From contig JALPQD010000213.1 of the NCBI GenBank assembly GCA_023101885.1, positions 3,668,168 through 3,732,167 on the forward strand: a stretch of 64,000 nucleotides of DNA. Direction: 5' to 3'. Both the position numbers and the translations under genes were made by a program. This DNA is from Typhlomys cinereus. Its lineage: Eukaryota; Chordata; Mammalia; Rodentia; Platacanthomyidae. How positions within the stretch are numbered: the stretch's first letter is position 1; the number at the start of each line of letters is the position of its first letter. This document shows positions 10,740-22,202 of the stretch, one piece after another. The notes beneath the pieces are model-generated. The model saw only the letters and a program-made list of their open reading frames with translations, ran no database searches and had not been told where the DNA came from.

Positions 10740-10900
10740 CTATAAACCCAGTCAGGGAGAAATACAGGGCTCAAATTTCTGCTCTATGCTCATAGCCTGT
10801 CACCCAGCTCCCCTGAGCCTGTGCGTTCTCAGCTGTAAAAGGGAACCAGGGACGTGTATCTTGGGGGTCTCCTACATCATCAAGGCGGGGTCCCCCTGAC
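10740..10900 (+). mobile_element. MIR fragment
   Basis: Carries a MIR-like core: a GCTCAAATTTCTGCTCTATG block followed by CCTGAGCCTGTGCGTTCTCA and GCTGTAAAAGGGAACC. MIRs predate placental mammals, so this DNA is anciently placed. Confidence 0.5.
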
Positions 10901-11844
10901 TCAGGCGTCTTGTATCACAGAGAGCAGGAGAAGATTCTGCCAGTCTTGCTCAGGGTCAGGAGTCCTTGGGCATGGAGTGGGCGTGTCCTCACATCCCCGG
11001 CCAGGCACACACAAAAGGTACTCGCTGAGCCAAAGCGACACCGGCGATACCCTAGGGAGAAAGTGGCTCTCGCGATACACGTTTGCTGTCCTTGGCCATA
11101 CGGACGTGAAGTTTTCCCCATGCCAGTCTGAATCGAGTCGTTTACACGCTCGGTGCATCCTGATGACACGCGCTGTTTATCTACAGCATCAGCATCATAT
11201 TGATTATCAATGCCCATTTTACACGGGGATCAATAGCTTAATTGCATCTCTAGTTGACATGGGGATACAACCTGTTTGATGAGCTGAGAATCCTCCTGAG
11301 TCTCTGTGGGCTCCTCAATGTGGACCTGCTTTGATGGCCAGTGACCAGGTCAGGACAGAGCAAGGCCTGGTGTCTGTGGGCTGTATTGGGTGTGTATGAA
11401 GGAGACGGAGAGAAAGCGTGTGTGTGTGGGGGCTCTGCCTGTTTAGGGAAGAAATAGGGTACAGGGTACCTGCGGCTGGGGTGGATGCCACCCTGTGGAC
11501 CTGCGCTTCTCTGGCCTTTTCTCTTGTCCACTGACCAAGCCCCTGGGATTGTAGCTATGACTTGTCTGCATGCCTAAGGTCTGCCCCACGCAGAGCAGCT
11601 GCTGGCCGAAGGTCGTAAGTCGTACGCTGATTCTGTGGCATTTGGGGCAGGGTCTGAGTGAGGGTGGTCAGGCTCCGGCAGTAGGTGGCGCTGTGTCAAA
11701 ATCCGAGGCCCAAGTCTGGAAGGAAAAAGCTGGTGACCTGAGCTTTCCAATTCTCCCAACTTCAAAATTAAACTGAAAACGATGATTAAGCACTTCTTTC
11801 TTTTAAAATCCTGAAACAATACCGAGAAAGCTTCGTTTATAAGT
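10901..11844. other. Single-copy DNA, no feature recognised
   Basis: About 940 bp with moderate GC and no convincing repeat, splice-site pair or conserved reading frame. The open frames here (up to about 141 codons) have no recognisable motif. Confidence 0.5.
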
Positions 11845-11965
11845 ATGAGAGAATTCAATCAATCAATGAATAGAATGTCCATTTATTAGGCACCCACTAC
11901 GTGTCAGGGGATGGTACTAACCTATTAATCCTGATGGAGTATTCTTTATGTAGTGCACTCCCCTG
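11845..11965 (-). mobile_element. MIR fragment
   Basis: An AATC/AATG run (11856-11873) leads into TTTATTAGGCACCCACTACG and TGTCAGGGGATGGTACTAAC. This is the reversed MIR 3' end (family text: 'tttattgagcacctactatgtgcc'). Confidence 0.6.
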
Positions 11966-12430
11966 TCTAATCTTTCTCTATTACTTACTTACCTTTTAGA
12001 GGAATACATTGATGAATTGTTCTATTAAAAGATGATAAAGATATTTAAAGTCTTTAATGGGAGAGAGATCACAAAGGAGTTTTTAAGACTAACTTAGAAT
12101 TGTGTGGAGCGTTCAGAACATTATGGCTAATTTTTTTTCAGAAGCTGAGCAGCTTGCTTGCATCTTGTTGCCGAAGCTGGGTAATCTATGTCTCATCAAC
12201 GTTAACAAATATACCCCTAATAGCGGTTTGTGTTCGTTTTGGTGAGGAATGTGTCTCTGGAAAATATTATTAGCACTTATATTATCTTACAGATTACACT
12301 CTTGCTCAACCTGGGGTCCCAGCAAAAATATAAAGGCAGATTGAAGCCGATGGGCTACTTTTATGGTAGCAGCTTCATTATTTTGTAAGGCTGGCTGAAA
12401 GAAACTCTTTGAAGACACCAGGGGCTCGTA
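11966..12430. other. AT-rich single-copy island
   Basis: About 460 bp, markedly AT-rich, with no repeat recognised. It includes TTACTTACTTACC, AAAAGATGATAAAG and an AATATTATTAGCAC core. It may be conserved non-coding sequence, but the TAAT density is lower than in the stronger islands. Confidence 0.35.
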
Positions 12431-12432
12431 AG

Positions 12433-12572
12433 CATGCACACACACACGTACACACAGATGCATGCACACAAAGTGCATGTGTATACACAGGTGTATGCAT
12501 GATGCATGCACACAGATGCATGCACACACAGACATGCATGCACATGCACATATGCACATGCATGCACACATG
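12433..12572. repeat. CA/TGCA-rich microsatellite
   Basis: Alternating purine-pyrimidine DNA built from CACA and TGCATGCA blocks, e.g. GATGCATGCACACA. It makes spurious open frames on the minus strand. Confidence 0.85.
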
Positions 12573-13931
12573 ATCGCTAGAGGAACATGGAGCATTGACC
12601 TTCAGATCCCAGGCACTTTCCCTTGCAATCCTGGGACTCGGGGAGTTGACCAGGATTGTTCTCAAAATGCTTGGAAGGCTTGGGGCTCCATTCTGAGCCC
12701 AGACTTCATCTTTGGCATCGAACCTTGTTCCGGAAGGTGGAATAACACTTGGAGTGGTTTAGTAGTCTCTTGGCTCGGTTGGGGTGATGCAGGGTCTATC
12801 GCTCTGGCTGGGATGGAGCTGGGGCACCCCTAAGCTTGTGTGACCCAGATCTGGAGGTGTCCAGACCTGGGCAGGTATACACCATGCTGTGTACGGAACG
12901 AGGTTCCTTCCTTCATGTCTCACAAGCTTGAAGCCTCACGCTAGCCAGGGCAAAGGGCACGTGGGTGGGGTGCAGGCGGTGGGGCTAGACTCTACATGCT
13001 ATCTGGAGTCAGAGGGCAATGACAGGTCCTGACCATTGAATACAGGGGACAGTCCAGGAGGCACTGCCCCTCCTTCCTCCAAGCGAGAGCCCTTGTCCAG
13101 GAGGGAAGAAAGGGAAGGCAGCCCTCCTTCCTGACCATGACGTGGGAGGGAGTCTGCGGGGACCAACAGTGTACAAAGAGCGGCAGTGCTGGCCATAACC
13201 AGTTTGGGGCACGAGACCAGAGCCGAGCCGCTGTGTTTCCTGGAGTGACAGAATGGGTCACGCCACAGTTCCCCTGCCCTGTCCACTCTCCTCTCATCTC
13301 TTTTCATGGTGGGATTTACAACCTTTCCACACCCCAAGCTGCTGTGTTCCCAGCGTGGTGTCTGGGTGCCATTGATTTTTATATATGTAGTTCCTGGGTG
13401 TCTTGCGGGGGCTGGGGGTGCTGAGGTGCTTGTGAATGAAGGAGACTTAAGAGGAGGCATTGAGGGGGATGGAGGGACGTGGGGATCAGTACTCAATATG
13501 CTTGTAACGCTAAAAAAATAAGATAACTTTAAAAGAAAGAGAAGCCATTGACCATTTGGGGGTGGCTGCATCAGACGGGGGGTCCTCAGAGTGTCAGTGC
13601 TGAGCTGTCCAGAGCCGGGTCTCTGGAGACCTGTGCATCTGCGTGTGGGTCACTGCCCGACCTCCGTCCTCTCTGCAGTGTCCCCGAGGCCCTTTGAGGG
13701 CACCTACCTTCTTCTCTCTCACTCTCTGCATCATCGCAGTCTAGTTGGAGACCCGGCGCACACCCAAGGAGCTCCACAAGTGCTTTTCGATTCAATGAAA
13801 GATCGATGGGCGCTTGGCTTGCCTGTTCCAGGTGTCTGCCAGGCCTGCTCCTGCTTGGGGCGCATCTGTTCATCTGAAGGGGCAGGCTGGGAACAGCTTG
13901 GGTTCCCTGGCCACACTGGATGGTTAATATT
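12573..13931. other. Single-copy DNA, no feature recognised
   Basis: About 1.36 kb, GC-moderate. The longest open frame (minus, 12999-13571, 190 codons) is Pro/Ser-rich, has no recognisable domain and overlaps other frames, so I do not call it. Confidence 0.5.
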
Positions 13932-14179
13932 ATCAGCTCAATAAGAATCATCCAGGAGCCATTCCTCTGGACGTGACTGGAAGGGGGCTTTTATCGAGAT
14001 TCACTGAGGTAGGAAGACCCACCCTAAATGTGATTGACACCCTTCCACGGCCTGAGGTCCCAGACTAGCAGGGAACCAGCAGCCGCTGCTCTCTGCTTCC
14101 TGGCTCGGGTGTCACATGACCAGCTGTCATGACATTGATGGACAGTCCTCTGGAAACGTGAACCAAATAAATCCTCCCA

Positions 14180-14196
<17 letters not shown>
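13932..14196 (+). mobile_element. Solo LTR, family Y, with downstream (CT)n
   Basis: Has ACTGAGGTAGGAAGACCCACC, CTAAATGTGATTGACACC, CTCTCTGCTTCCTGGCTCGG and a polyadenylation-type AAATAAATCC near 14166. It ends in a (CT)n run at 14177-14213. Confidence 0.65.
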
Positions 14197-14212
<16 letters not shown>

Positions 14213-14276
14213 TCTAATTCTTTGGCAATTTTATGCATATATATGATAACCAAGGTCGTTTTCACCTCATATTGCC

Positions 14277-14595
14277 TGTCATGGTTTGAATGCGGGTCGC
14301 TTTCCTCAGGTTAAAGTGTCTGATTCCGTAGGTGGTCTTAATGCTTGGAAGGCATGTCACAGGGGGTGGCCTTATGTTTTGATAGCTCAGCCCTCTGCTT
14401 CCTCTCTCTGCTCTGCCCTCTCTGCCTTCTGACCCGAGACCTCCTCCTGCATCTGCCTCCAGCCATAGTTTCTCTATGAGAATCCCACCCTACTGGATTA
14501 TATGCCTGAAGTCAGAAGCCAAATAAACCACCTTTTCTCCCTTACGCTGGTTGTGTCAAATTATCATCTCAGGACAAAAGAAAAAAGACTACTAC
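14277..14595 (+). mobile_element. MaLR solo LTR (MT/ORR1 type)
   Basis: Starts TGTCATGGTTTGAATG, the canonical rodent MaLR edge, and ends ACTACTACA. It contains AATAAACCACC (polyadenylation signal) followed by TTTTCTCCCTTACGCTGG. No convincing 5-bp duplication was seen. Confidence 0.85.
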
Positions 14596-14749
14596 ATCAC
14601 CTTATGTGTCCTCCTTATAGGTGTGACATGAAGAGTTTCTAAGCGTTGTCTGTGTTAGCCATATCTGGGTACTTGCTGGGATTATCTATTAGGGAAGTAA
14701 GCGGTTTCCTTCCCCAGCCAGCATCGATACACTCCGGACACCGTGGGGG

Positions 14750-14942
14750 AAGGAGCAAAGTCAGGACTGGGTAAAATGGGTGGAAATGCCTTGGTTTCCA
14801 CAATCAAGCTCAGTCAAGACCCATCTTGACAACCCTTCCCACCATGGTGTTCTCAGCCTCCCTCAATACCTCTTGGGGTTCTTTAAAGAGGGGAACAGGA
14901 GAGAGATACCTGGGAGGGTGCTGGGGCCCCCAGACCCTTGAT
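14750..14942 (+). repeat. Inverted repeat, left arm
   Basis: Reads AAGGAGCAAAGTCAGGACTGG... through CCCCCAGACCCTTGATC. It matches the reverse complement of 15398-15587 with roughly 80-85% identity by eye and only small indels, including GTCAAGACC(A/C)ATCTT and CTTGGGGTTCTT blocks. The spacer is about 455 bp, mostly SINE fragments. It may be two inverted copies of an unrecognised repeat family or a local inverted duplication. Confidence 0.85.
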
Positions 14943-15097
14943 CAATGCACCAACAGTCCGTCAGTGAGGGATGGGCCTCATGACATCTGCCCCTCCAATG
15001 ATGAGATGCTGACGGGTTGAATCCTGCGAGGTCTTGTGCAGGTAAACACAGCCGCAGTGAACTCACGGGTACAGTGACACCAGTAAAAAGTGACTTG

Positions 15098-15358
15098 GGC
15101 ACGGAGAGATGGCTCAGGGCTGAAGCCTCTGCCTCCCAAGGAGACCATCACCATTTCTACCTGGCTTTCTTTTTTTAATGTGGGATCCGAACTCAGGACC
15201 TTCTGCTTTCGAGGTAGAGTCCTAACTCCTGAGCCAGCCCCAGAGGGCAACTTTCAAAAGACAGGTCTCTCCTCCCACTGCATGGGTTTTTGGGGATCAA
15301 ACTCAGGTCCTGGGTTTGTAAGCAGACACCTTACCCGCTGAGCTATCTTGCCGGCCTT
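15098..15358. mobile_element. Cluster of three SINE fragments in opposed orientations
   Basis: A plus-strand SINE head (15098-15140, GGAGAGATGGCTCAGGG) is followed by a minus-strand subfamily head (15142-15240, with GGACCTTCTGCTTTCGAGG and CCTGAGCCAGCCCC). A minus-strand B3-like fragment (15241-15358, with GGGATCAAACTCAGGTCCTG and GCTGAGCTATCTTGCCGGCC) ends the cluster. It fills most of the inverted-repeat spacer. Confidence 0.75.
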
Positions 15359-15397
15359 GAAAAACAAGGCCCCATGATGCACCAGCACTCTGTGATT

Positions 15398-15587
15398 CAA
15401 GGGTCTGGGGGCCCAGCACCCCCCCCAGGGATCTCTCTCCCTCTCCCCTCTTTGAAGAACCCCAAGAGGGCTTGAGGGGGCTGAGCATGCCATGGTGGCA
15501 AGTGTTGTGAAGATTGGTCTTGACAGAGCTTCATTGCGGAAATCAAGGCTTTTCCACCTGTGTTACCCAGTCCTGGCCTTGCTCCTT
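15398..15587 (-). repeat. Inverted repeat, right arm
   Basis: Reverse complement of the left arm at 14750-14942. The outermost matching block is CCAGTCCTGGCCTTGCTCCTT against AAGGAGCAAAGTCAGGACTGG. Confidence 0.85.
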
Positions 15588-16098
15588 CTCCCTTGCTGCC
15601 CAGAGGTGTTTCCCGTGGACACGTGTAACTGAGGGGACTTTGCTGTGTGGAACGGCCCCCCAGGCTCACATATTTGGACACCGGGCTCCATTTGTGCTCC
15701 CGCAGGCCTAGGGCTGGGGAGGGAAGACTTAGGGGCTATAGCCCCTTCTTTCTTGATTTTGCTTACGAGAGTCTGGAACTTTCTAGAAGGAGGCTGGGGA
15801 CTGAGACCCGTTCTCATGGAACCGTTCAAAGGAGGCCATGAAACGTCCCTGAATTCGTGTTTTTATCACGTGGGGAGCATGCGGATGCCGATGACAGTCT
15901 ATGGAAATTCAATAAGTCTTGAAAGCAGCATCCGGGTTGATATCTGTAATTTAAAATAATGGGTAGCAAGAAATTGCTTCTCATTTATCTCCACTGCTGA
16001 AGATGTGGCACCAAAGAGACTTCATTAGATGGGGACTTTTTTTTTTTAACTGAAAAAAAAAAAAAAGAGCCTGTCATTTATCTCAATCAGCGACAGAT
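15588..16098. other. Single-copy DNA
   Basis: About 510 bp. The last 230 bp become AT-rich (ATTCAATAAGTCTTG, TTTAAAATAATGGGTAG, CATTTATCTCC), with polyT and polyA runs at 16039-16066. No gene signal. Confidence 0.45.
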
Positions 16099-16461
16099 GT
16101 GGGAGGTGGTCGGTGAAAATGTGTGCCCCACAGTGTCATGTGTTTGGCAAGGTCATGACACCTTGAGAGGTGGAGCCTTGCTGGAGGAAGGCAGTCACAA
16201 GGGGTGGGCCTTGAGGTGGATGAGTCCCACCCTACCTCCAGGAGAAGTCAGCCTTTGCAGCAAGCAGTCTGCAGCTCTCAGTTTCCAAGATGTCTGCGGT
16301 GATTTAGCCTCCTCCGGCTTTGGCCAGCCAGCCATGCCGCCTCTGCTTTGAGAGACTGTCCCTTCCCTCTGGAACCGTAAGCTGAATAAACCTCCTTTTC
16401 TCCCTTAAGTTGGTTGACTTTTGATGCTCTCTCACAGCGATAGTAAAGAGTAACTGTTACA
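16099..16461 (+). mobile_element. MaLR solo LTR (ORR1/MT type)
   Basis: Shares long blocks with the reversed LTR at 39781-40137: GGTGGAGCCTTGCTGGAGG, AGTCTGCAGCTCTCAGTTTCC, GCCAGCCATGCCGCCTCTG and AATAAACCTCCTTTTCTCCC. It ends AACTGTTACA and runs straight into TG-rich DNA. Confidence 0.85.
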
Positions 16462-16648
16462 GTGTGTGTATGTGCGCATGCATGTGTGTGCATGTGTGTT
16501 TACATGCATGTGTGTGAATGCATGTGTGTGTGGAGTAGGTGGTCGATGGTGGTCTGTGTCTCTGCTTCTCTGTGTATTATGTATCTGTATGTGGTGTGCA
16601 CTCGTATGTCTATTTGTGTGTCTCTCAGTAGCTCTGAGTGTATATGTG
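16462..16648. repeat. TG-rich microsatellite
   Basis: Degenerate (TG)n with TGCATG and CTGTGT interruptions, bounded on both sides by LTRs. Confidence 0.8.
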
Positions 16649-17058
16649 TGTCATAGTTAAGCACAGGTGTCAATTTGACTCTTGAGGGTTTGAGCTCTGG
16701 GCACAGGTGTAGAGAGTTGATGGTTGAGTTAAGCCCAGAGCAAACCTGAAGGAGATTGTCTGGCTGCTGGGGAAGACCCAGCCCATGGTGGGTGGGATTA
16801 GGCCCTGGATAAATCACAGCTGGTTGAGAGAGTTGGCATCCTTCTGTATACTTGGCCAGACATGCTGGTCTGGCAAGTAAGGATTGTCCATCTCTCAGCC
16901 GTTATGGTGGCCAGTTCCCTCGGCCCTGGTGTTGGTGTGTGCTCTTCTGTCAAGCTGGACTATGAATTGTAACCGGACTGTCGTAAGAAAGTAAACTCCT
17001 TGTTCCCTTAAGCTGTGTGATGGTCATTTATCAGCAACCATGCCGGCGGACTGCAACA
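16649..17058 (+). mobile_element. Solo LTR, family X, copy 1 of a local pair
   Basis: 410 bp, TGTCATAG...CTGCAACA, flanked by a perfect 5-bp duplication ATGTG (16644-16648 and 17059-17063). Five bp fits ERVL/MaLR-type integration. It was inserted into TG-rich DNA. Confidence 0.88.
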
Positions 17059-17571
17059 ATGTGTCTGTGTTTATATATGTATATGATGCATGTAAGTGCT
17101 GTGTGTGTCTGTGTATTTATGTGTCTGCATGTGTGTCTATCTGCACAGAATCTGGGTATTTCTATGAATATATGTGTCTTCATGTAAATGTGTCTGTGTA
17201 TATTTGTGACTGTGTTTGTATATATCTATATCTATATCTATATCTATATCTATATCTATATCTATATCGATATATATATCTATCTATATACGTGTGTGTG
17301 TTTCTTGGTTTATGCTTGTATGTGTATATTTGCCTACATATGTGTATTTCTTTTGTTTCTTTATGTATCTCTGTGTGTGTATATATGTTTCTTTGTGTAT
17401 CTGTGTCTGCATATGCATTTTTGTACGTCTCTGTTTAACTGTGCGTGTCTAGGCATATGTGTTTTTGTTTGTATATATGTGTGTCTGTGTTCACTTGTGT
17501 ATATAGTGTGAGTCCCTGAGCCGGTGTATATTTATATGTGCACATGTGTATATGTGTGTGTACATCTGTGT
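17059..17571. repeat. TG-rich microsatellite with (TATCTA)n core
   Basis: Degenerate TG/TGTATG repeat. It contains about eleven copies of a TATCTA hexamer at 17219-17287. It separates the two family X LTRs. Confidence 0.85.
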
Positions 17572-17987
17572 TGTCATACTTAGGCACAGGTGTCAACTTG
17601 AGTTGAGGGTTTTGAGCTCTGGGCACATTTGTGGAGAATTAGTGGTTAGGTTAGGCCCAGAGCAAACCTGCAGGAGATTGTTTGGCTGATGGAGAAGGCC
17701 CAGGTGGGTGGGATTAGGCTCTGGAATAAAACACAGAGGCTTGGTTGAGAGAGTCGGCATCCTTGTGTACACTTGTCCAGACATGTTGGTCTGGCAAGTA
17801 AGAATCGTCCCTCTCTCAGCCATTATGTAGAGATGGTGTGGTCAGTCCCCTTAGCCTGGTGTTGGTGCTGCTCTCTCGTCAAGCTGGACTACAGACTATA
17901 ACTAGACTATTGTAAGAAAATAAACCCCTTGTTCCCTTAAGCCATTTGATGGTGATTTATCAGTAACCGTGCAGGCTGACTGCAACA
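17572..17987 (+). mobile_element. Solo LTR, family X, copy 2 of a local pair
   Basis: 416 bp, TGTCATAC...CTGCAACA. Same family and orientation as the copy 513 bp upstream. There is no matching 5-bp duplication (TGTGT before, TAAGT after). The downstream flank resembles that of copy 1, as if a block had been duplicated. Confidence 0.85.
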
Positions 17988-18303
17988 TAAGTCTTTGTGC
18001 TTATATGTATATGTGTGTGTGTGTCTGTATCTGCACATCTGTCTTTTGCCTGTGTGTATACATGTGTGCCTATGTATGTATATATGTATCTATCTATCTG
18101 TCTGTTATAGATCTATGTGTGTCTATCTGTGTCTTATGTATCTATGTGTTTGTGTCTATGTATCTTTGTATGTGTCTGCATGTCTCTGTGTGTATGCTTC
18201 TGTGTGTCTATGCTGTGTCTGCATGTCTTTCTGTATCTATGTGTGTGTTCCTGTGCATTTGTATGTCTGTGTATCTATGCATGTGTCTGGGACTGTGTGT
18301 GTG
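17988..18303. repeat. TG-rich microsatellite
   Basis: Degenerate TGTCTGTATC/TGTGTATG repeat with (TATC)n near 18088. Continues the repeat seen on the other side of the LTR. Confidence 0.8.
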
Positions 18304-19506
18304 TGAGATGCCCGTGCTTCCACCAAGCCGCACGCAGCATCCCTCCTACACAGCCCATTTCAGAATCCAGATCCTGAAAGTGACACACTGGCAGAGAAAA
18401 GACAGTCCATTCAAGAGGGATTAATTAGCCCCCTTTTAGGACTAAGAACTTTCCATGGAAGACCTTAAATTTCTGCATAGCCTAGACTTAAGGGGATCTG
18501 CCTGTCCACAGAGTCCCCCAAAGTTGAATCTTCTGTAGACCCCTGGCTAGTGATATGGCCCGTGCTTGGCATGGTGCTGCTGAGATCTGTGGGTGGCAGT
18601 GGCCAGGTGACCATGGATAGCCATTCTGCCAGCTGGGCAAGGTCGGGGTTCCCAAGGAGATGTGCCTTGGGGCAGTCACCCGCCTATCCTCATCATAACG
18701 CCCCTCGTGCCCTGTATGCCCTTTCCTGGATCTCACTCTGTGCATGAGCCCCTGCTCCCCCTTACCCATGCACACTCACACCCTCGCACCCCTGAACAGC
18801 AGGGCGAGTTCATCCATCCATCGCAGCCAGACACATCCCACTGTTAGGGAAAAGATCAAAGCCCGCTAATTGATCAAATATTAAATGCCAGTTAAACGCT
18901 GCACTGAATAATTTGCCTTTCTGTTTGGGAGCCGCTCTGCTGTGACTTGAAGTTGGAAGTGGGTCTTTCATGCTGGTATCAGTGTTAGCGGAGGTGGCGG
19001 GTGTTGGAGGGGAGGAGAAGGAGGTGAGGCTGTTTGTTTTCCAGAAGTGTTACAAAATGTGTGAGAGACCAAGTCTTCACTTATTAAATTCAGTCCCGTG
19101 GGGAAACAGTGTCAAGATTTTTCCCTCTCGCCCTGATTTGTAACAAATCAGGAGACTGAGAGTCCCTGTGGGAGACAATGAAGGGAGCTATGGATGAGGT
19201 CCCAGAGTTCACAGGGGTGTATGTATGTGTGTGGGGGGGGGCGGCTGATGGCATCAGGACCCTCTTGCCTGGAGAGAGGAAGGCTTGGAGAAGCCAAGCC
19301 TTGAGGATGCACGTGTGTCTTTCTGGCACAACCAGAAGGACTTGGCAGAGGCCAGCCACTTAGTCATCTCCAGACAGGTGGAGCATGCTGGGTTATCCAG
19401 GTGGGCCTCAGGGGATCATAAGGGTCTTTTTAAAAAGAGACGGAGTATTGATGCCAGAAGAGATGTGAGTGCAAGAGCAGGGTCGGCAGTGATGCTACAT
19501 GAATTG
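18304..19506. other. Single-copy DNA with a short AT-rich island
   Basis: About 1.2 kb. The island at 18840-18960 reads GCTAATTGATCAAATATTAA, then GCACTGAATAATTTGCC: paired homeodomain-like cores in otherwise GC-moderate sequence. The rest shows nothing recognisable. Confidence 0.4.
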
Positions 19507-19659
19507 AGGAGTGTGTGTACCCCCAGGGGTGTGTAGCCCCCAGGAGTGTGCCGCCTCCCAGGAGTGTGTGCAGCCCCCCAGGAGTGTGTGCAGCCCCCCA
19601 GGAAGTGTAGCCCCCCAGGAGTGTGTGCACCCTCTCAGCAGTGTGTATAGCCTCTCCAA
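19507..19659. repeat. Minisatellite, about eight 17-21 bp units
   Basis: Units follow the pattern GGAGTGTGTGCAGCCCCCCA with length variants. It gives rise to spurious repetitive frames (Thr/Pro/Gly-rich). Confidence 0.85.
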
Positions 19660-20039
19660 GAGCTGGAGGAGGGGCTGGTTCTCCCGCAGCCTCCAAGGGC
19701 AAGTGGAGCTCCTTCCAGCTGCCTGCTATCCATGTCTGACCTCTGACCTCCTGAATCTGAAGAGAGTGTATTTGTATTGTTTTACACAATTCATCTGTTA
19801 TGGTGGCAAGAAGAAAAAAGTGGCATATGTGTCCTTGGGAATTTCTGCAGGTCTGTACGTGTCCCAAATAATAACCCTTGAACTCATTCCTTCAGGGCAC
19901 TTGTGGGAAACATGTTCTTTAATATAATCATAACCGGTGGCACTTACAAAAAAATTCCAGCGTGTCATGCTCTGTGTTGCAGATCTACCCACGCTCTTGT
20001 AGCTGGCTCTATCAGGCCTCCACAGTCAGGCACCACTAC

Positions 20040-20345
20040 TAGCCACATGTGTTAGTGAGCTACGGCTATGTAACGAATAACTCAAAACACCAGACAGTAT
20101 CTGTGGCTCGGAAGCCCAGGTGCTACTTAGCCGGAGACTCAAGGTCTGTGGAGACTGAGATCAAAGCATCCATCAGGCCTGTAGTCACCAGGCCTGGGTG
20201 GCTTTCCTGCTAAGTCCTCCAGGGTAAGCTAGAAACTCCAGTTCCTTTGCATGGGGGCTTCTCCTAAGAGTTGCTCATGGCACACTGCTTGTCCCCCCAT
20301 ATCAGGGCAAAGAATGAGGAAGGAGAAAGAGAGGGGATAGAGAAG
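20040..20345. other. Possible ancient interspersed repeat
   Basis: The opening GCTACGGCTATGTAACGAA, ACTCAAAACACCAGACAG resembles a common ancient mammalian repeat end ('taacaaacaactccaaaactta'). Too diverged to name. Confidence 0.3.
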
Positions 20346-20351
20346 AGAGCC

Positions 20352-20697
20352 TATACTAGTTATTCTTTTCTGTTGCTGTGCGAGACCATCCAAAGTCAAG
20401 CAACTTAAGAAAAAAGGGAGATTTATTCAGCCTACGGTTCCAGAGGCGAGATACAGTCTTTCATGGTGGGGGCACCATGGCTGGTAGCAGAAGCTGGAGA
20501 CAGGTTAAATCACATCCCATCCAGGAGGCTGAGAGATGCTAGACTGTCCACTGCTAGAGCAGACCTCTCCCAGGAGTAGGGTGGGACTAATCCACCTCAA
20601 GGCCCAACCCTTGTGACTGCCTTTCTCCCACCTCCTAAAGGTGCCATGACCTTCCCAAACACAGGAGTTTGTAGGGGACACATTTCAAACCATGACA
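20352..20697 (-). repeat. 3' LTR of the MaLR element
   Basis: 346 bp. On minus it starts TGTCATGGTTTGAAATGTG and ends CTAGTATA, where the terminal CA has mutated to TA. It carries GAATAAATCTCCC as polyadenylation signal. Confidence 0.9.
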
Positions 20698-22202
20698 CTT
20701 CGCCCTGGCCCTCACAGACTCATGGCCGGCTCATTAGACCAAACCACACTCAGTCTGACTTTAAAAGTCCTCATAGACTACATCACTAGTCTCAACAGTC
20801 TAAAAGTCCAAAGTCTCCTGTAAAATCAAAAGACAAGTTACATGCTTCTAACATATGATGGCACAGAATTCCCATTCCAAAAGGTAAGAATGGGGGCATA
20901 TCCACAAAAGCCCAGCCCATAACAAGACAGAAAACAAGCAGAATAAACTTCAAATCCTGCAGCTCCATGTCCAGCAAATGAGCCTTTTATTGAAATCATC
21001 TCAATTCCAAAGGGTTTGGGTTCCATTCCTCCAACACAGCTATCCATAGAACACGTCATCCTCTTGGGCTGGCTCCTCCCACAGTACCCAGCTCTCCTTG
21101 GCAGATGTGCCATGTTGGCTCTGGCATCTCTACCCTCTTCACTTTTTAATGGCAAGTCAAGCTTTAACTCCACAGCACAAACTGCTCTTCTTGGGGCTCT
21201 AAACTGCAGGTTCCTGCTACATGTTGCCAGGTTTCTGGCATTTTTCTGAAACCTTGGAGGAGAGATCCATGACCTCCTCCCTCTTGCATTATTGATGCCT
21301 TTAAAGCCAGAAACGTGTGGGTGACATTGCCAAGTTCTGCTATAACCTTGGGTTGGAGATTGGCCTTCTTTACTCACAGCTTGTTCAGCTTCTCTATGCT
21401 GGTGACAGGCAAAATTTCTTTTGGGCTTTTGCTTTGAAGGAGAAATAAACCTTTCCTTTGGAACTCCACCCTTTTCAGTTCATTTCTTCCAAAAGGATTT
21501 GGGAGGAATAATTTGCCCTCAGAGTAGGAATTCTCATTATGCAAATAAATGTTTTGATTCACTAATGGAGCTAGTATCTTAACAATAGAAGTCATTTTAC
21601 TCTCTGCCTATTCCTGGTTTAACTCTTCAAGCTTGCCACTGCATTTTTCCTCATCAGACCTCACAGTTTTTGCTTCTTTCTACCTGATTCTTTGCTTTTT
21701 TTTTCATAACCGAGTAAGAGTGCTAAAAAGTAGCCATGTCGCACTGTCAAGATTGTCTTGTTTTGAAAGTTCTTCCTCCAAACACTTGAATTTAACTTCT
21801 GGCAAGTTCTCAGGATGAGGGCAAAACTTCATTAAAGTCTCTGCCAACACATGGCTCTACTTGCCACTCGTTCAGTTCCATACACAGTTTCTGTTTCTTT
21901 CTGGACCACCACAAGCTGGGCTTCCACTGCATGTGTCTCTCACAGCATTGCTCTTCCAAGCTCTCACAGGAACGGCCCATTTGGTCCAGTTGCCAAGACA
22001 CAAATACTTTTCCAGCACAAAGTTCCAAAATTTTCTATATTTCTCCCAATAAACAGTTCCAAAGACACACTATCCACATTGCATCATTGGCCATACTTCT
22101 GAGCACCAACTTCTCTCAGCTTCACAAACAACAACTTCACTTTTTGGTACTAGACCCTCTTAGTCTCACACAACAATGCCATACTTCCCTGGTACCAATT
22201 TC

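Noticed and set aside
12999..13571. 190-codon minus frame as a host exon or gene
   Set aside because: Pro/Ser-rich, no motif, competing frames on the same strand, no repeat-free codon bias. Protein search could revive it.
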